Shown here: in pieces, positions 63,097-64,000 of the stretch | Numbering within the stretch: position 1 is the first letter of the stretch | How the letters are laid out: the number at the start of each line of letters is the position of its first letter | From: Candida dubliniensis CD36 | Taxonomy: Eukaryota > Ascomycota > Pichiomycetes > Serinales > Debaryomycetaceae | Assembly (NCBI RefSeq): GCF_000026945.1 | Contig: NC_012867.1 | Span: 1,116,001 to 1,180,000, forward strand | Reading direction: 5' to 3' | DNA length: 64,000 bases | Position numbers and translations under genes: made by a program | Notes under the pieces: model-generated | Told to the model about the DNA's origin: nothing | The model's database searches: none | What the model saw: only the letters and a program-made list of their open reading frames with translations

Positions 63097-64000
63097 TTAG
63101 TGTGTACAATAAATGCAATAATAACTTATGATCCAGTATTGGTTGTAAAAATTAACAAATAAAAAAAAAAAAGGAGGGAAACTGCTTGCAAAAAAAAAGG
63201 GAGGCAATTTTTCCTTTATAACGAAACTGAAAAAGGAATAATGGTAATAAGATTTGTTATATTCTTTGACTTTTAAAAGTAAACACTAATTGGTAGAAAA
63301 CAAACGTGTTCTGTCAATAGTAGATTTGATTTGGGATGGCGTTCGAATAAACTAAAGGGATGTGAAAATCAAAGAATCAATTCTGCACCCAATGATTTAG
63401 TTATTTGTTATTCCTTTTACTAATGAATATAAAGGAAACAATAACAACAATAATTGAAACTTCAAGAAAAGAAGAAATATATATATGAAATGTAGACCCT
63501 TTCAATTTGCGAAAGGGAACGAGGAATACTGTTGAATATATATATTATTAAATGAATTTAAGAATATTAATTTGAGGCAGGCAGGCAAGTTGTTTCAATT
63601 GTCCGCCTTAACAAAAAAAAACCAAACAGTACACAAAACAAAAACAAACTTACAACAATGCAGAATTGGTAAAATCAACTTTGTGATACATTCTGGTTAA
63701 TTTGCTATTGTTAAATTCAAGTAGAACAAAAACAAAAACAATAACAAATTAGGTAAGAAAAACTTTTTCTTTTTCTTTTTTTTTTTTTTTTTTCATTACT
63801 CAAACGGAAGACAATAAGAGAGGGGGAAACAAGGGGGGGGGGAAGAGAAGGGGAGTAGAGGAAGAAAGAATCATAAATTTACCCGATTAACTTCCATCTA
63901 ACTTTAGTACTTTTTTTTTTCTATTTTGCTACCATCTTTGACAAAGTAATAACCATCAATACTACCACAACTTCATGGCAACAATATTTTGTTGCTCTAT
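63097..64000. other. SRR1 upstream region to window end
   Basis: About 900 bp upstream of SRR1. It contains an 18-base T run near 63777-63793 and a G-rich tract (G10 near 63833-63842) in the plus strand. The window ends within intergenic DNA, and no gene is recognised before the edge. Confidence 0.5.

Overview
This 64 kb window is nuclear DNA of a budding yeast of the CTG clade, most likely Candida albicans or a very close relative such as C. dubliniensis; the sequence alone does not let me choose. The reasons are A+T-rich intergenic DNA full of poly-A/poly-T runs, compact mostly intronless genes, tRNA genes with short introns, and families I recognise from Candida (a GT15 and an MNN2-type mannosyltransferase, PST3/YCP4 flavodoxin-like proteins, CWT1, SRR1). 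One in-frame CTG codon in the dipeptidyl aminopeptidase gene sits where related enzymes carry serine, which fits CTG-to-Ser decoding. No virus, intact transposon, CRISPR array or rRNA was seen.

Layout. 0-5 kb: a coiled-coil protein of unknown function, glycerol kinase GUT1 and a short KCS1-type inositol phosphate kinase. 6.7-9.9 kb: two convergent Golgi mannosyltransferase genes (GT15/KRE2 type and MNN2 type). 11-18.5 kb: the AP-1 sigma subunit APS1 and a BDH1-like dehydrogenase, separated by an unusually long (5.5 kb) gap that no large gene fills. 20-22 kb: a disordered 519-residue protein ending in a motif like the RAD51-binding tail of RAD51AP1. 24-27 kb: the divergent flavodoxin-like genes YCP4 and PST3, with a cluster of Yap1/Cap1-like sites upstream of PST3, followed by a tandem pair of intron-containing tRNA-Arg(ACG) genes. 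29-30 kb: a secreted protein with a PIR-type C-terminal domain and a long Asp/Lys/Cys repeat.

30-40 kb is a dense housekeeping stretch: BNA1 (NAD synthesis), an MTFP1/MTP18-like mitochondrial protein, DSC3 (Golgi ubiquitin ligase), an ODC-type mitochondrial carrier, SUA7 (TFIIB) and an ARMH3-like protein. 40-58 kb carries STE13/DAP2-type dipeptidyl aminopeptidase, NOC2 (ribosome assembly), the zinc-cluster regulator CWT1, a PA-TM-RING ubiquitin ligase, RET1 (second subunit of RNA polymerase III), TFB2 (TFIIH) and the ribonucleotide reductase large subunit. 58-60 kb has a spliced MEI5/SFR1-like recombination gene and a tandem pair of intron-containing tRNA-Cys(GCA) genes. The window closes with SRR1, a receiver-only response regulator.

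The strongest items for follow-up are the RAD51AP1-like tail protein, the PIR/repeat hybrid wall protein, the two-exon MEI5/SFR1 gene, the PST3 promoter, and the 5.5 kb gap between two gene 3' ends. Where the first ATG lies downstream of a longer open frame, the coordinates below start at the ATG. Residue numbers were counted by hand.
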